Positions 1 through 5,452 of a stretch of DNA of 5,452 nucleotides are shown piece by piece. The position numbers and the translations under genes are program-made. Numbering within the stretch: the stretch's first letter is position 1; each line of letters begins with the position of its first letter. The DNA is taken from positions 1-5,452 of the forward strand of contig JACNFS010000025.1 in the NCBI GenBank assembly GCA_014384515.1. Reading direction: 5' to 3'. The notes under the pieces are model-generated. The model saw only the letters and a program-made list of their open reading frames with translations, searched no databases and was not told the DNA's origin. The DNA comes from Dehalococcoidia bacterium (GTDB lineage Bacteria > Chloroflexota > Dehalococcoidia > GIF9 > UBA5629).

Positions 1-2
1 TC

Positions 3-2828
3 AGCACCTGCACCTTTGTATGGATGGCGGTTCATCTCTATTGGTTTTCACGTTCTTTCGGCTATGGATCCTATGGTTTTGGGGTGATTCTCGGCTACAG
101 CCTGGTGTTGGCCGTTGCGATTCTAGCCGTCTTAGGTTATGTGCCGCAGAGCGTTATGGTTAGCCAGGGGGTTACCATTTCCTTTGGCCTATGGCTCCCG
201 GTCATATTTGTCCCTCTTGCCCTTCTCACGGTCGACAATGTGCGGGCTCAGGTGCGAAGGCTCAACAGCCTGACTGATGAGGTGCAGCGCACCCGCATTA
301 CTTATATATTGATTGGCGTCAGTATAATGGCACTATTCTCTCTCACCAACGCTGTCGAGTTCTTTAGGAGGTTCCCCATAGACCATTTCGGCAACCTTAC
401 CTGCGCTGTGGTTTGGACTTATGCCACCATGAGATATCGGATAGTCGATGTCAGATTTGTTGCGCGCCGTGGGCTGTCATGGGCAGGCTTAATCGTTGTC
501 GCTCTTGCCGGCTATTTCTTTGTGATCTTCTTACTTCATCTGTTGATTGACTTCGAGCTAGAGGCTGGTGGGGTCGCTTTGGCTACAGTGGCGGCAGTAG
601 CGATGGCTGTGATGGTCTATGTGCTGCGAGGTTCTTTTACCAGATGGGTAGACCGCTTCTTTTACAAGGAGAGCTACGATTATCGACAGAAACTGCTTGA
701 GTTTATCAGGCACAAGTTGGGCGGTTTTCTTAGCTTGAAGGATCTGGGGACAGAACTGCTACCGTTGCTTACTAGCAGCTTAGACTGTCGGCAGGCGTAT
801 TTGCTGCTTCCAGGGGCTGGTGATCGAGCTTTCGTTACTGAGTTTGCTGAACCGAGAAAGGAAAGCAATCGGGCACTGATAATGAGGCAGCAAAGCCCGG
901 TTTTGGACTGGCTGAAGCAGGAGAATAGATACCTGAGCAAGGAAACCCTGGACATCGATCCCAAGTTTCGCGGTCTGTGGGGGGACGAGAGAGAGACCTT
1001 GAGAGCCTTGGACATCGAGCTGCTTTTGCCGCTGGTGAGCCGGGGTCACCTGGTTGGCGTTTTGGCGTTAAGCAAGAAGAACTCTGGCAGATATTCGCTT
1101 GAGGACATAAATCTGGCGGAGAGCGTCACTACTCAGGTAGCAGTAAGCCTGGAGAAGGAGTATCTTCAGGAGCAGCTCAGGAAGCGGGAGCAAGAATTAT
1201 CTGTGATTAACCGGCTGGCTGGCGTCATGACTTCCAGCTTGAACATACAGGAAGTATATGATGCCTTTGTGGCTGGTCTGAGAGACGTAGTTGATGTTGA
1301 CTGGGCAACGATTGCCTTGATTGAGCGGGACGAGCTTTGCTTTGAGGCTTTGTATGCTGAAGCAGGCTCCGCTTGGCAAATGGGGGACAAGATACCGCTC
1401 AAAGGCACAGGTACTGAATGGATAGCTAGCCACAAGAAGGCTTTGGTTGAGCCCGACCTGTCGCAAAAGGCCAGGTTTTGGACCGGCGAGGAGCACGTCA
1501 AGCGGGGAATCCAGTCAATCGTCTATCTCCCGTTGCTGGTAAAAGGTGAGGTTATTGGCAGCTTGACTATCGCCAGTCGCCGGCCCGACGCTTACGATCC
1601 AGAGCGGGTTCACCTTCTGGAGCGGCTAGCACTTCAGATTGCGGTGTCGGTTGAAAACAGCCGGCTTTATGCTAAGGCTGAACAAAGAGCTCGTGTTGAC
1701 GAGCTCACCGGCTTATTTAACCGCCGTCACTTTGATGAATCCCTCAGACAGGAGATTGACCGGCACTCGCGCTACAGCGGCATGCTGTCAGTGGTCTTGC
1801 TCGACCTTGATTTATTCAAAGACTACAACGATAGGTGGGGGCATCTAGCTGGTGATAGGATGCTGGCACAAATCGGGTTGTCGATAGAGAGGTCAGTGAG
1901 GAGTGTTGACATGGCCTTTCGCTATGGTGGTGATGAGTTTGCTATTCTCTTGCCACAGTCGACACCTGATGACGCCTTTGTTGTCGCTGAGCGGGTTCGT
2001 GGAAGGATTGCCAGTCATATGGGAAGCAAGCAAACCGGAATAACTGTCAGCCTTGGCTTGGCTTCCTGGCCCGGCGACGGGTTAACGCCAGACGAGATTC
2101 TCAATGCTGCTGACAACGCACTGTATTATGCCAAGCGAACGGGAGGCAATCGCATCTGTGTTGTGTCCAAAATGCTGCCTTCTCCTGCCGAGACAGTTGC
2201 GCCCGGGGCTGGCGATGAAAAGGAAGCTTTGAGCACCATTTATGCCTTGGCGGCAACTATTGAGGCCAGGGATTCATATACCTATGGCCATTCTCGGAAG
2301 GTCAGCAGGTATGCTGTGGCTTTGACTGAGGCTTTGGGCTTGCCTTCGGAAGAAGTGGCCGTAGTCAGCGCCGCGGCCCTGCTTCATGACATCGGCAAGA
2401 TAGGTATCCCTGACGAAGTGCTCAACAAAGCTGATAAGCTTGATGACCAAGAGTGGGAGCTGATTAAGTCTCACCCTAAGTTGTCAGCCACCATAGTCGG
2501 CCATGTGCCTAGTTTGACTCCGTGTCTGCCGGCTATTCTTCATCACCAGGAGCGGTGGGATGGCACCGGCTACCCGTCTGGGCTGAAGGGTGAGTCTATT
2601 CCCTTTGAGGCCCGCATTCTTGCCGTCGCCGACGCCTTTGGGGCTATGACCTCTCCTCGTCCCTATCGTGGTCCGTTATCCTACAAGGAGGCGTTGGAGG
2701 AGTTGAAGCGCTGCTCTGGCAGCCAGTTTGACCCGAAGGTGGTCGAGGCTTTTCTGCCCATTGCTTTGGCTACGGCTCCAGAGGAGCTTGGGGTCGGGGA
2801 ACCCCTCGACAGCCCAAAGGCGGATTAG
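3..2828 (+). CDS. Membrane-bound GAF-GAF-GGDEF-HD-GYP cyclic-di-GMP synthase/phosphodiesterase (5' partial)
   Basis: Probable bifunctional c-di-GMP enzyme: GGDEF makes c-di-GMP from two GTP and HD-GYP hydrolyses it. The frame is open to the left edge and the ATG at 24 has no Shine-Dalgarno sequence, so the true start is probably upstream. Residues are numbered from that ATG. Hydrophobic segments at about 18-40, 51-70, 92-112, 121-136, 150-175 and 181-201 resemble the later part of a histidine-kinase-type 7TM sensor. Two GAF-like domains follow (about 235-378 and 400-548), joined by a short charged helix that may be a coiled coil (377-397). The GGDEF domain (about 555-715) has DELTGLFNRR, the metal-binding DLDLFKDYND, an intact GGDEF at 635-639, and an RSVD product-inhibition site (626-629) exactly five residues before it. 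The HD-GYP domain (about 736-915) keeps H756, H788-D789, H817, HHQERWDGTGYP (840-851) and D870; the second Asp of the usual DxFDAM is Gly873. Both catalytic sites look intact. The signal sensed is unknown. Confidence 0.93.
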   Translation, partial: STCTFVWMAVHLYWFSRSFGYGSYGFGVILGYSLVLAVAILAVLGYVPQSVMVSQGVTISFGLWLPVIFVPLALLTVDNVRAQVRRLNSLTDEVQRTRITYILIGVSIMALFSLTNAVEFFRRFPIDHFGNLTCAVVWTYATMRYRIVDVRFVARRGLSWAGLIVVALAGYFFVIFLLHLLIDFELEAGGVALATVAAVAMAVMVYVLRGSFTRWVDRFFYKESYDYRQKLLEFIRHKLGGFLSLKDLGTELLPLLTSSLDCRQAYLLLPGAGDRAFVTEFAEPRKESNRALIMRQQSPVLDWLKQENRYLSKETLDIDPKFRGLWGDERETLRALDIELLLPLVSRGHLVGVLALSKKNSGRYSLEDINLAESVTTQVAVSLEKEYLQEQLRKREQELSVINRLAGVMTSSLNIQEVYDAFVAGLRDVVDVDWATIALIERDELCFEALYAEAGSAWQMGDKIPLKGTGTEWIASHKKALVEPDLSQKARFWTGEEHVKRGIQSIVYLPLLVKGEVIGSLTIASRRPDAYDPERVHLLERLALQIAVSVENSRLYAKAEQRARVDELTGLFNRRHFDESLRQEIDRHSRYSGMLSVVLLDLDLFKDYNDRWGHLAGDRMLAQIGLSIERSVRSVDMAFRYGGDEFAILLPQSTPDDAFVVAERVRGRIASHMGSKQTGITVSLGLASWPGDGLTPDEILNAADNALYYAKRTGGNRICVVSKMLPSPAETVAPGAGDEKEALSTIYALAATIEARDSYTYGHSRKVSRYAVALTEALGLPSEEVAVVSAAALLHDIGKIGIPDEVLNKADKLDDQEWELIKSHPKLSATIVGHVPSLTPCLPAILHHQERWDGTGYPSGLKGESIPFEARILAVADAFGAMTSPRPYRGPLSYKEALEELKRCSGSQFDPKVVEAFLPIALATAPEELGVGEPLDSPKAD

Positions 2829-3475
2829 GCCACCTTGGCTAGTGCGCATATGTTCCGGGAGAAAAGCTTTATTGGGAAGCGGTACGATTTCTCGGGGCAT
2901 ATGCTGACGACTTGGAAACCGGCTTCTGTCAGTAGCTTGTGAAGCTCAGGATAGGAGAAGAGGTGATAGTAGCGGTGGAGGATTTTGCCTCTTAATTTCC
3001 AGGCTATATTCGCTTCTTTCCCCTTTAGCCAGAAGCGCGGCTGCCATCGGTTCCATACGGTAATGAAGGCCTGAGCACCGGGCTTTAGAATCCGCCTTAG
3101 TTCGCGGAGAGCGTTCCGTCTTTGTTCATCTCCCTGGATGTGGTGGTAGGTGGCTACTGCTATTGCCCAGTCGAAGGTAGCATCGGCGTAGGGTAGTGAA
3201 ATGGCATCGGCTACTGCCAGGTTGACTTTGAAGTCGAATTTGGCGGCATACTTCTGCGCCAACTTGACCATCTGTGCCGAGAAGTCTACGCCCCATAGCT
3301 CAAAATTGTCTTTGAACGGTAGGAAATCTGGTCCGTGAGCGCAGCCGACATTCAAAAGCTTGCCCTCGTGCCACCTAAGCGCCATCTCCTCGAGTTCTTT
3401 GCTGAATCGAGACCAGTGCCGGAAGCGGTACCAGCTCTCTGCTATGTCATCGAAGACTTGCCTGTTTGTTGTCAT
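2825..3475 (-). CDS. Trm9/ALKBH8-like class I SAM methyltransferase, candidate tRNA wobble-uridine carboxymethyl methyltransferase
   Basis: A complete 216-residue Rossmann methyltransferase. SAM-binding motif I is LLNVGCAHGPDF (40-51), the acidic residue ending strand 2 is D64 in GVDFS, D90 in VADA follows, then FDWAIAVATYHHI (101-113) and LKPGAQAFITVWN (130-142). Three traits point to Trm9/ALKBH8 rather than a generic methyltransferase: the N-terminal FDDIAESWYRFRHWSRF resembles the Trm9 start (IAxHFSxTRYxxW), the mid-region HH follows an FDxAI strand, and RYYHLFSYPEL (168-178) matches the family's RYYHLYxxGEL. The long low-complexity insert of yeast Trm9 is absent. Known family members methylate 5-carboxymethyluridine at tRNA position 34, the product of Elp3 chemistry, and elp3 lies divergently 61 bp away, which supports this role. 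Motif I is unusual: Asn42 replaces the common Asp, and Ala46-His47 occupy the glycine-rich loop. ATG at 3475 is the only plausible start before an in-frame stop; no clear Shine-Dalgarno precedes it. It could act on another substrate. Confidence 0.85.
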   Translation of the reverse strand: MTTNRQVFDDIAESWYRFRHWSRFSKELEEMALRWHEGKLLNVGCAHGPDFLPFKDNFELWGVDFSAQMVKLAQKYAAKFDFKVNLAVADAISLPYADATFDWAIAVATYHHIQGDEQRRNALRELRRILKPGAQAFITVWNRWQPRFWLKGKEANIAWKLRGKILHRYYHLFSYPELHKLLTEAGFQVVSICPEKSYRFPIKLFSRNICALAKVA

Positions 3476-3536
3476 AGCTGTGAATCTGATAGACTTCGTT
3501 ATGGGTTATTCTCTACATGCTTAAGGAAAGCACAAC
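3476..3536. promoter_or_regulatory. Divergent intergenic region holding the starts of the methyltransferase and elp3
   Basis: These 61 bases separate two outward-facing start codons, so promoters for both genes should lie here or inside the opposite gene's 5' end. Only weak sigma-70-like matches are visible. On the minus strand, CATAAC (3503-3498) matches four of six -10 bases and would give the methyltransferase a very short leader. On the plus strand, TAGACT (3490-3495) and TACATG (3514-3519) are 18 bases apart but match poorly. No convincing operator palindrome is present. The compact layout is compatible with co-regulation, but the sequence does not prove it. Confidence 0.4.
3523..3530 (+). 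promoter_or_regulatory. Ribosome binding site of elp3, supporting a GTG start
   Basis: AAGGAAAG ends six bases before the GTG at 3537 and is a good purine-rich Shine-Dalgarno sequence. An in-frame TAA at 3522-3524 blocks any earlier start, and the next Met codon is residue 17, already inside the conserved N-terminus. GTG is therefore the start. Confidence 0.75.
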
Positions 3537-4907
3537 GTGAAGAAAATTTCAAGGACTATATCTGGCGTGACTCCAGTGGCTGTCATGGCCGAGCCGATAG
3601 GTTGTCCTGGCGAATGCATTTATTGCCCCACTTATCCTGAGGCCCCCAAGAGCTACACCCCGGAATCGCCAGCAGTGCTCAGAGCCAAGAAATGTGATTA
3701 TGAGCCGAGAAGGCAGGTTGAGGAGAGGCTGAGAATTCTCTCGGATATGGGGCATCCGACGGATAAGGTGGAACTCATCGTTATGGGCGGCACTTTTCTG
3801 GCTTGTACCGAGGAGTATCAATATCAATTCATAAAGGATTGCTATGATGGACTGAATGGCAACGGGTCTTCCGGTTTGGAGATGGCTAAGCAAATGAATG
3901 AAACTGCTGAGCACAGGTGTGTTGGGCTGTGCATTGAAACCAGGCCTGATTGGTGCCGAGAGGAAGAAGTCAGAAGGATGTTGGAATTCGGCACAACTCG
4001 GGTGGAGCTAGGGGTGCAGACTCTGGATGATGACGTCTATCGGCTGGTTAGACGAGGGCATACCGTGGCTGAGGTCGTCAAGGCTACCAGGTTGCTGAAG
4101 GATTATGGCTTCAAGGTCTATTATCACTGGATGCCCGGATTGCCCGGTTCCACCTCAGAGCATGACCTGGAGCTATCTCAAGAGCTTTTCAGCGACGAGA
4201 GTTTCAGACCTGACGGCATCAAGCTTTACCCGACGCTGGTTATCGCTGGCACCGAGTTGGAGGCGTGGTATAGAGACAACCGCTATCAGCCTTATCCTAT
4301 GGACGAGATGGTGGACTTGATGATAAATATCAAGACTCTAGTTCCTGGCTATGTCAGGATTCCACGGGTGATGCGTGACATCCCCAGCAAATTCATTGTT
4401 GCCGGTTGCAGGGATTTGGCACTGAGGAGTGCACTCAAGAAGCGGATGGAGCAGATTGGCGTTCAGTGTAATTGCATTCGCTGCCGGGAGTATGGGCATC
4501 GGTTGAGGGATGGCTGGAGAATCAGCGAGCCGTATCTAAAGAGGCGGGATTATGAGGCGTCCGGGGGGAAGGAGGTCTTTCTTTCTTTCGAAGATGAAGA
4601 CGAAACTGTCTTTGGCTTGCTCCGAATGAGGATTGGTGCTTTGGCGCTGGGCGATGGAGATTTGGCTATGGTCAGAGAGCTGCATGTTTTCGGCTCCGAA
4701 GTTCCTTTGGGAGAGAAACAGGCCAGAGCGGCTCAGCACAGAGGTCTTGGTGGGGAGTTGCTTAAAGAGGCTGAAAGGCTTGCCCGGGATGAATTTCACC
4801 TTCAGAAAATGGCCATTCTCAGCGGCGTTGGTGCCAGGGATTATTTCCGCTCTGAATGTGGCTATCAACTAGAGGGTGCCTATATGGTCAAGGAGTTGGT
4901 CGGCTAG
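3537..4907 (+). CDS. elp3: Elp3: radical SAM / acetyl-CoA-dependent tRNA U34 carboxymethyl synthase
   Basis: A complete 456-residue Elp3. Known activity of the family: the radical SAM domain generates a 5'-deoxyadenosyl radical and, with acetyl-CoA bound in the KAT (GNAT-like) domain, forms the carboxymethyl group at C5 of tRNA wobble uridine 34. The [4Fe-4S] ligands are C23, C27 and C30 (CX3CX2C), shorter than the CX9CX2C of eukaryotic Elp3. Family motifs follow: MGGTF (83-87), CIETRPDWC (132-140), RVELGVQ (155-161), GHTVAEV (174-180), MPGLPGS (199-205), DGIKLYPTLVI (226-236) and RDIPS (280-284). A linker with C311, C313 and C316 resembles the zinc-binding linker reported for the D. mccartyi enzyme (from memory). 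The KAT domain (about 347-456) has VRELHVFGSEVPLG, the acetyl-CoA loop QHRGLGG (400-406) and the ISGVGARDYF-type segment (ILSGVGARDYF). The usual YY pair is Y436-F437, and SECGY carries one residue more than the usual xLGY. The N-terminal extension of eukaryotic Elp3 is absent, and no Elp1 or Elp2 gene is in the window. Confidence 0.97.
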   Translation: MKKISRTISGVTPVAVMAEPIGCPGECIYCPTYPEAPKSYTPESPAVLRAKKCDYEPRRQVEERLRILSDMGHPTDKVELIVMGGTFLACTEEYQYQFIKDCYDGLNGNGSSGLEMAKQMNETAEHRCVGLCIETRPDWCREEEVRRMLEFGTTRVELGVQTLDDDVYRLVRRGHTVAEVVKATRLLKDYGFKVYYHWMPGLPGSTSEHDLELSQELFSDESFRPDGIKLYPTLVIAGTELEAWYRDNRYQPYPMDEMVDLMINIKTLVPGYVRIPRVMRDIPSKFIVAGCRDLALRSALKKRMEQIGVQCNCIRCREYGHRLRDGWRISEPYLKRRDYEASGGKEVFLSFEDEDETVFGLLRMRIGALALGDGDLAMVRELHVFGSEVPLGEKQARAAQHRGLGGELLKEAERLARDEFHLQKMAILSGVGARDYFRSECGYQLEGAYMVKELVG

Positions 4908-4923
4908 CCCCCAAGAATCGTAG

Positions 4924-4943
4924 TGCGAGGCTTTAGCCTCGCA
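4924..4943. repeat. Short perfect palindrome (REP-like element 1), possible transcript terminator
   Basis: TGCGAGGCT at 4924-4932 and AGCCTCGCA at 4935-4943 are perfect inverted repeats, giving an eight- to nine-base-pair hairpin with a tiny TT/TTTA loop. It starts 17 bases after the elp3 stop, where it could stop transcription or protect the mRNA 3' end, but no T-run follows on either strand. Its right arm with flank, GCCTCGCAATGA (4936-4947), is repeated exactly at 4994-5005 in the next element, so it probably belongs to a dispersed repeat family and is not a dedicated terminator. Confidence 0.6.
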
Positions 4944-4955
4944 ATGATAAGCGGT

Positions 4956-5007
4956 TGTCATTAAGCCCCGCCGAGATTGCCACGGCACTCGGTGCCTCGC
5001 AATGACA
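4956..5007. repeat. REP-like palindromic element 2 of the TGTCATTGCGAGG / CCTCGCAATGACA type
   Basis: The element is bounded by inverted ends TGTCATT (4956-4962) and AATGACA (5001-5007). Inside is an imperfect nested hairpin: ATTGC (4976-4980) pairs with GCAAT (4999-5003), and GGCAC (4984-4988) pairs with GTGCC (4992-4996) around a TCG loop. Read on the minus strand it starts TGTCATTGCGAGGCACC and ends GTGGCAATCTC, a pattern I recognise as a widespread intergenic repeat in bacterial genomes including Chloroflexota. It shares 12 exact bases with element 1. It lies between two convergent genes, where it could act as a weak bidirectional terminator or mRNA stabiliser. Confidence 0.6.
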
Positions 5008-5051
5008 GAGGGGGGAAGCCCCAGGCGACCTTAAAAGGCCACACTACAGTT

Positions 5052-5452
5052 TCAAGGATTGGTGTTTGTGTTGTGCAGGTGGCAGGCAACGGAATGGCCT
5101 TGGGATATTTCCACCAGCTCGGGTTCTTCCTGAGAGCAGATTGGTAATACCCGGTGGCACCTGGGGTGGAAGTGGCAGCCTGGTGGTGGGTTGAGGGGGG
5201 AGGGGACGTCACCATGTAACACTATTCTGTCCTTGTCTTTTGGCTTGAAGCTGGGAACTGCTGACAGCAAGGCTTCAGTATAGGGATGGAGGGGGTTTTC
5301 GAAGAGCTCGTGTTTACCAGCTATCTCAGCAATCTTCCCCAAATACATCACAGCCACTCTGTGTGCCATGTGCTTTATCACCGACAAGTCGTGAGCTATG
5401 AACAGGTAGGCAAGCCCAAACTCTTCTTGAATGTCCATCATTAGATTCAGAA
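5052..5452 (-). CDS. Oligopeptide/dipeptide ABC transporter ATP-binding protein, C-terminal part (5' partial)
   Basis: The C-terminal portion of an OppD/OppF/DppD/DppF-type ATPase, which powers peptide (or nickel or similar solute) import on the cytoplasmic face of a permease. The frame stays open to the right edge ([12 protein letters not shown]), so the Met at 5441 is internal; the Walker A, signature and Walker B motifs lie outside. Residues are counted from that Met. Visible are the H-loop in FIAHDLSV (H17), the usual [12 protein letters not shown] strand, and the family-specific C-terminal extension with [15 protein letters not shown] (49-63) and [13 protein letters not shown]. Four conserved cysteines follow (C89, C95, C102 and C120, in CHFHPRC, PIC and VAC). 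Homologous cysteines are reported, from memory, to bind an iron-sulfur cluster in mycobacterial Opp/Dpp ATPases. Family is certain; the subtype is not, though the [21 protein letters not shown] wording leans to OppF/DppF. As the last gene on its strand here, it is probably the end of a transporter operon lying to the right. Confidence 0.93.
   Translation of the reverse strand, partial: LNLMMDIQEEFGLAYLFIAHDLSVIKHMAHRVAVMYLGKIAEIAGKHELFENPLHPYTEALLSAVPSFKPKDKDRIVLHGDVPSPLNPPPGCHFHPRCHRVLPICSQEEPELVEISQGHSVACHLHNTNTNP

Noticed and set aside
24..26. ATG at 24 as the true start of the c-di-GMP gene
   Set aside because: The frame is open upstream to the window edge, no Shine-Dalgarno precedes it, and the 7TM region appears to lack its first helices, so the start is probably outside the window.
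680..1501. Several minus-strand open frames of 89-111 codons inside the c-di-GMP gene
   Set aside because: They lie opposite a strongly conserved multi-domain gene, show no recognisable motifs or ribosome binding sites, and have compositions typical of antisense shadows.
3335..3640. A 101-codon plus-strand open frame spanning the methyltransferase start and the beginning of elp3
   Set aside because: It overlaps both real genes in other frames and is unlike any protein I know; the elp3 frame with its Shine-Dalgarno explains this region.
3549..3914. A 121-codon minus-strand open frame opposite elp3
   Set aside because: It mirrors the conserved radical SAM region of elp3 and has no domain signature; it is a shadow.
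5010..5040. GGGG-AAG-CCCC hairpin (5012-5022) and CCTT-AA-AAGG (5029-5038) as an intrinsic terminator for the ABC ATPase gene
   Set aside because: The stems are only four base pairs and neither is followed by a T-run on the minus strand, so there is too little to call a terminator.
4908..5051. CRISPR array, tRNA or other structured RNA in the intergenic region
   Set aside because: There are only two palindromes sharing 12 bases, without regular repeat-spacer units, and no cloverleaf or riboswitch-like architecture.
4961..5215. An 84-codon minus-strand open frame covering the REP-like repeat
   Set aside because: It overlaps the end of the ABC ATPase in another frame and reads through palindromic repeats; there are no coding motifs.

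Overview
The window (5,452 bases, moderate GC) looks like chromosomal DNA from an uncultured relative of Dehalococcoides (Chloroflexota, class Dehalococcoidia). The main clue is the Elp3 protein. From memory it closely resembles the structurally characterised Dehalococcoides mccartyi Elp3, from the N-terminal SRTISGVTPVAVM stretch through the CNCIRCREYGHR linker to the QHRGLG acetyl-CoA loop. Multi-domain 7TM/GAF signalling proteins and GTCATTGCGAGG-type intergenic palindromes also fit that group. The placement is an inference; no search was run.

Layout: four protein genes on alternating strands (+, -, +, -), so no two belong to one operon here. (1) Bases 3-2828, plus strand: a membrane-anchored sensor with transmembrane segments, two GAF domains, a GGDEF diguanylate cyclase and an HD-GYP phosphodiesterase, cut at its N-terminus by the window edge. 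(2) Bases 2825-3475, minus strand: a class I SAM methyltransferase resembling the tRNA wobble-uridine methyltransferases Trm9/ALKBH8. Its stop codon overlaps that of gene 1 by four bases. (3) Bases 3537-4907, plus strand: Elp3, a radical SAM plus acetyltransferase enzyme, divergent from the methyltransferase across 61 bp. (4) Bases 5052-5452, minus strand: the C-terminal part of an oligopeptide/dipeptide ABC transporter ATPase (OppF/DppF/OppD-like), whose start lies beyond the right edge. Between Elp3 and the transporter gene is a 144-base convergent intergenic region with two related palindromic, REP-like elements.

The most interesting point is the pairing of genes 2 and 3. In eukaryotes Elp3 (within Elongator) builds the 5-carboxymethyl group on wobble uridine U34 and Trm9/ALKBH8 methylates it to mcm5U. 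An Elp3 and a Trm9-like methyltransferase sharing one short divergent promoter region suggest a compact two-gene bacterial version of that pathway. The sequence supports the family assignments; the joint pathway is an inference. The c-di-GMP gene and the transporter gene have no evident functional link to this pair.
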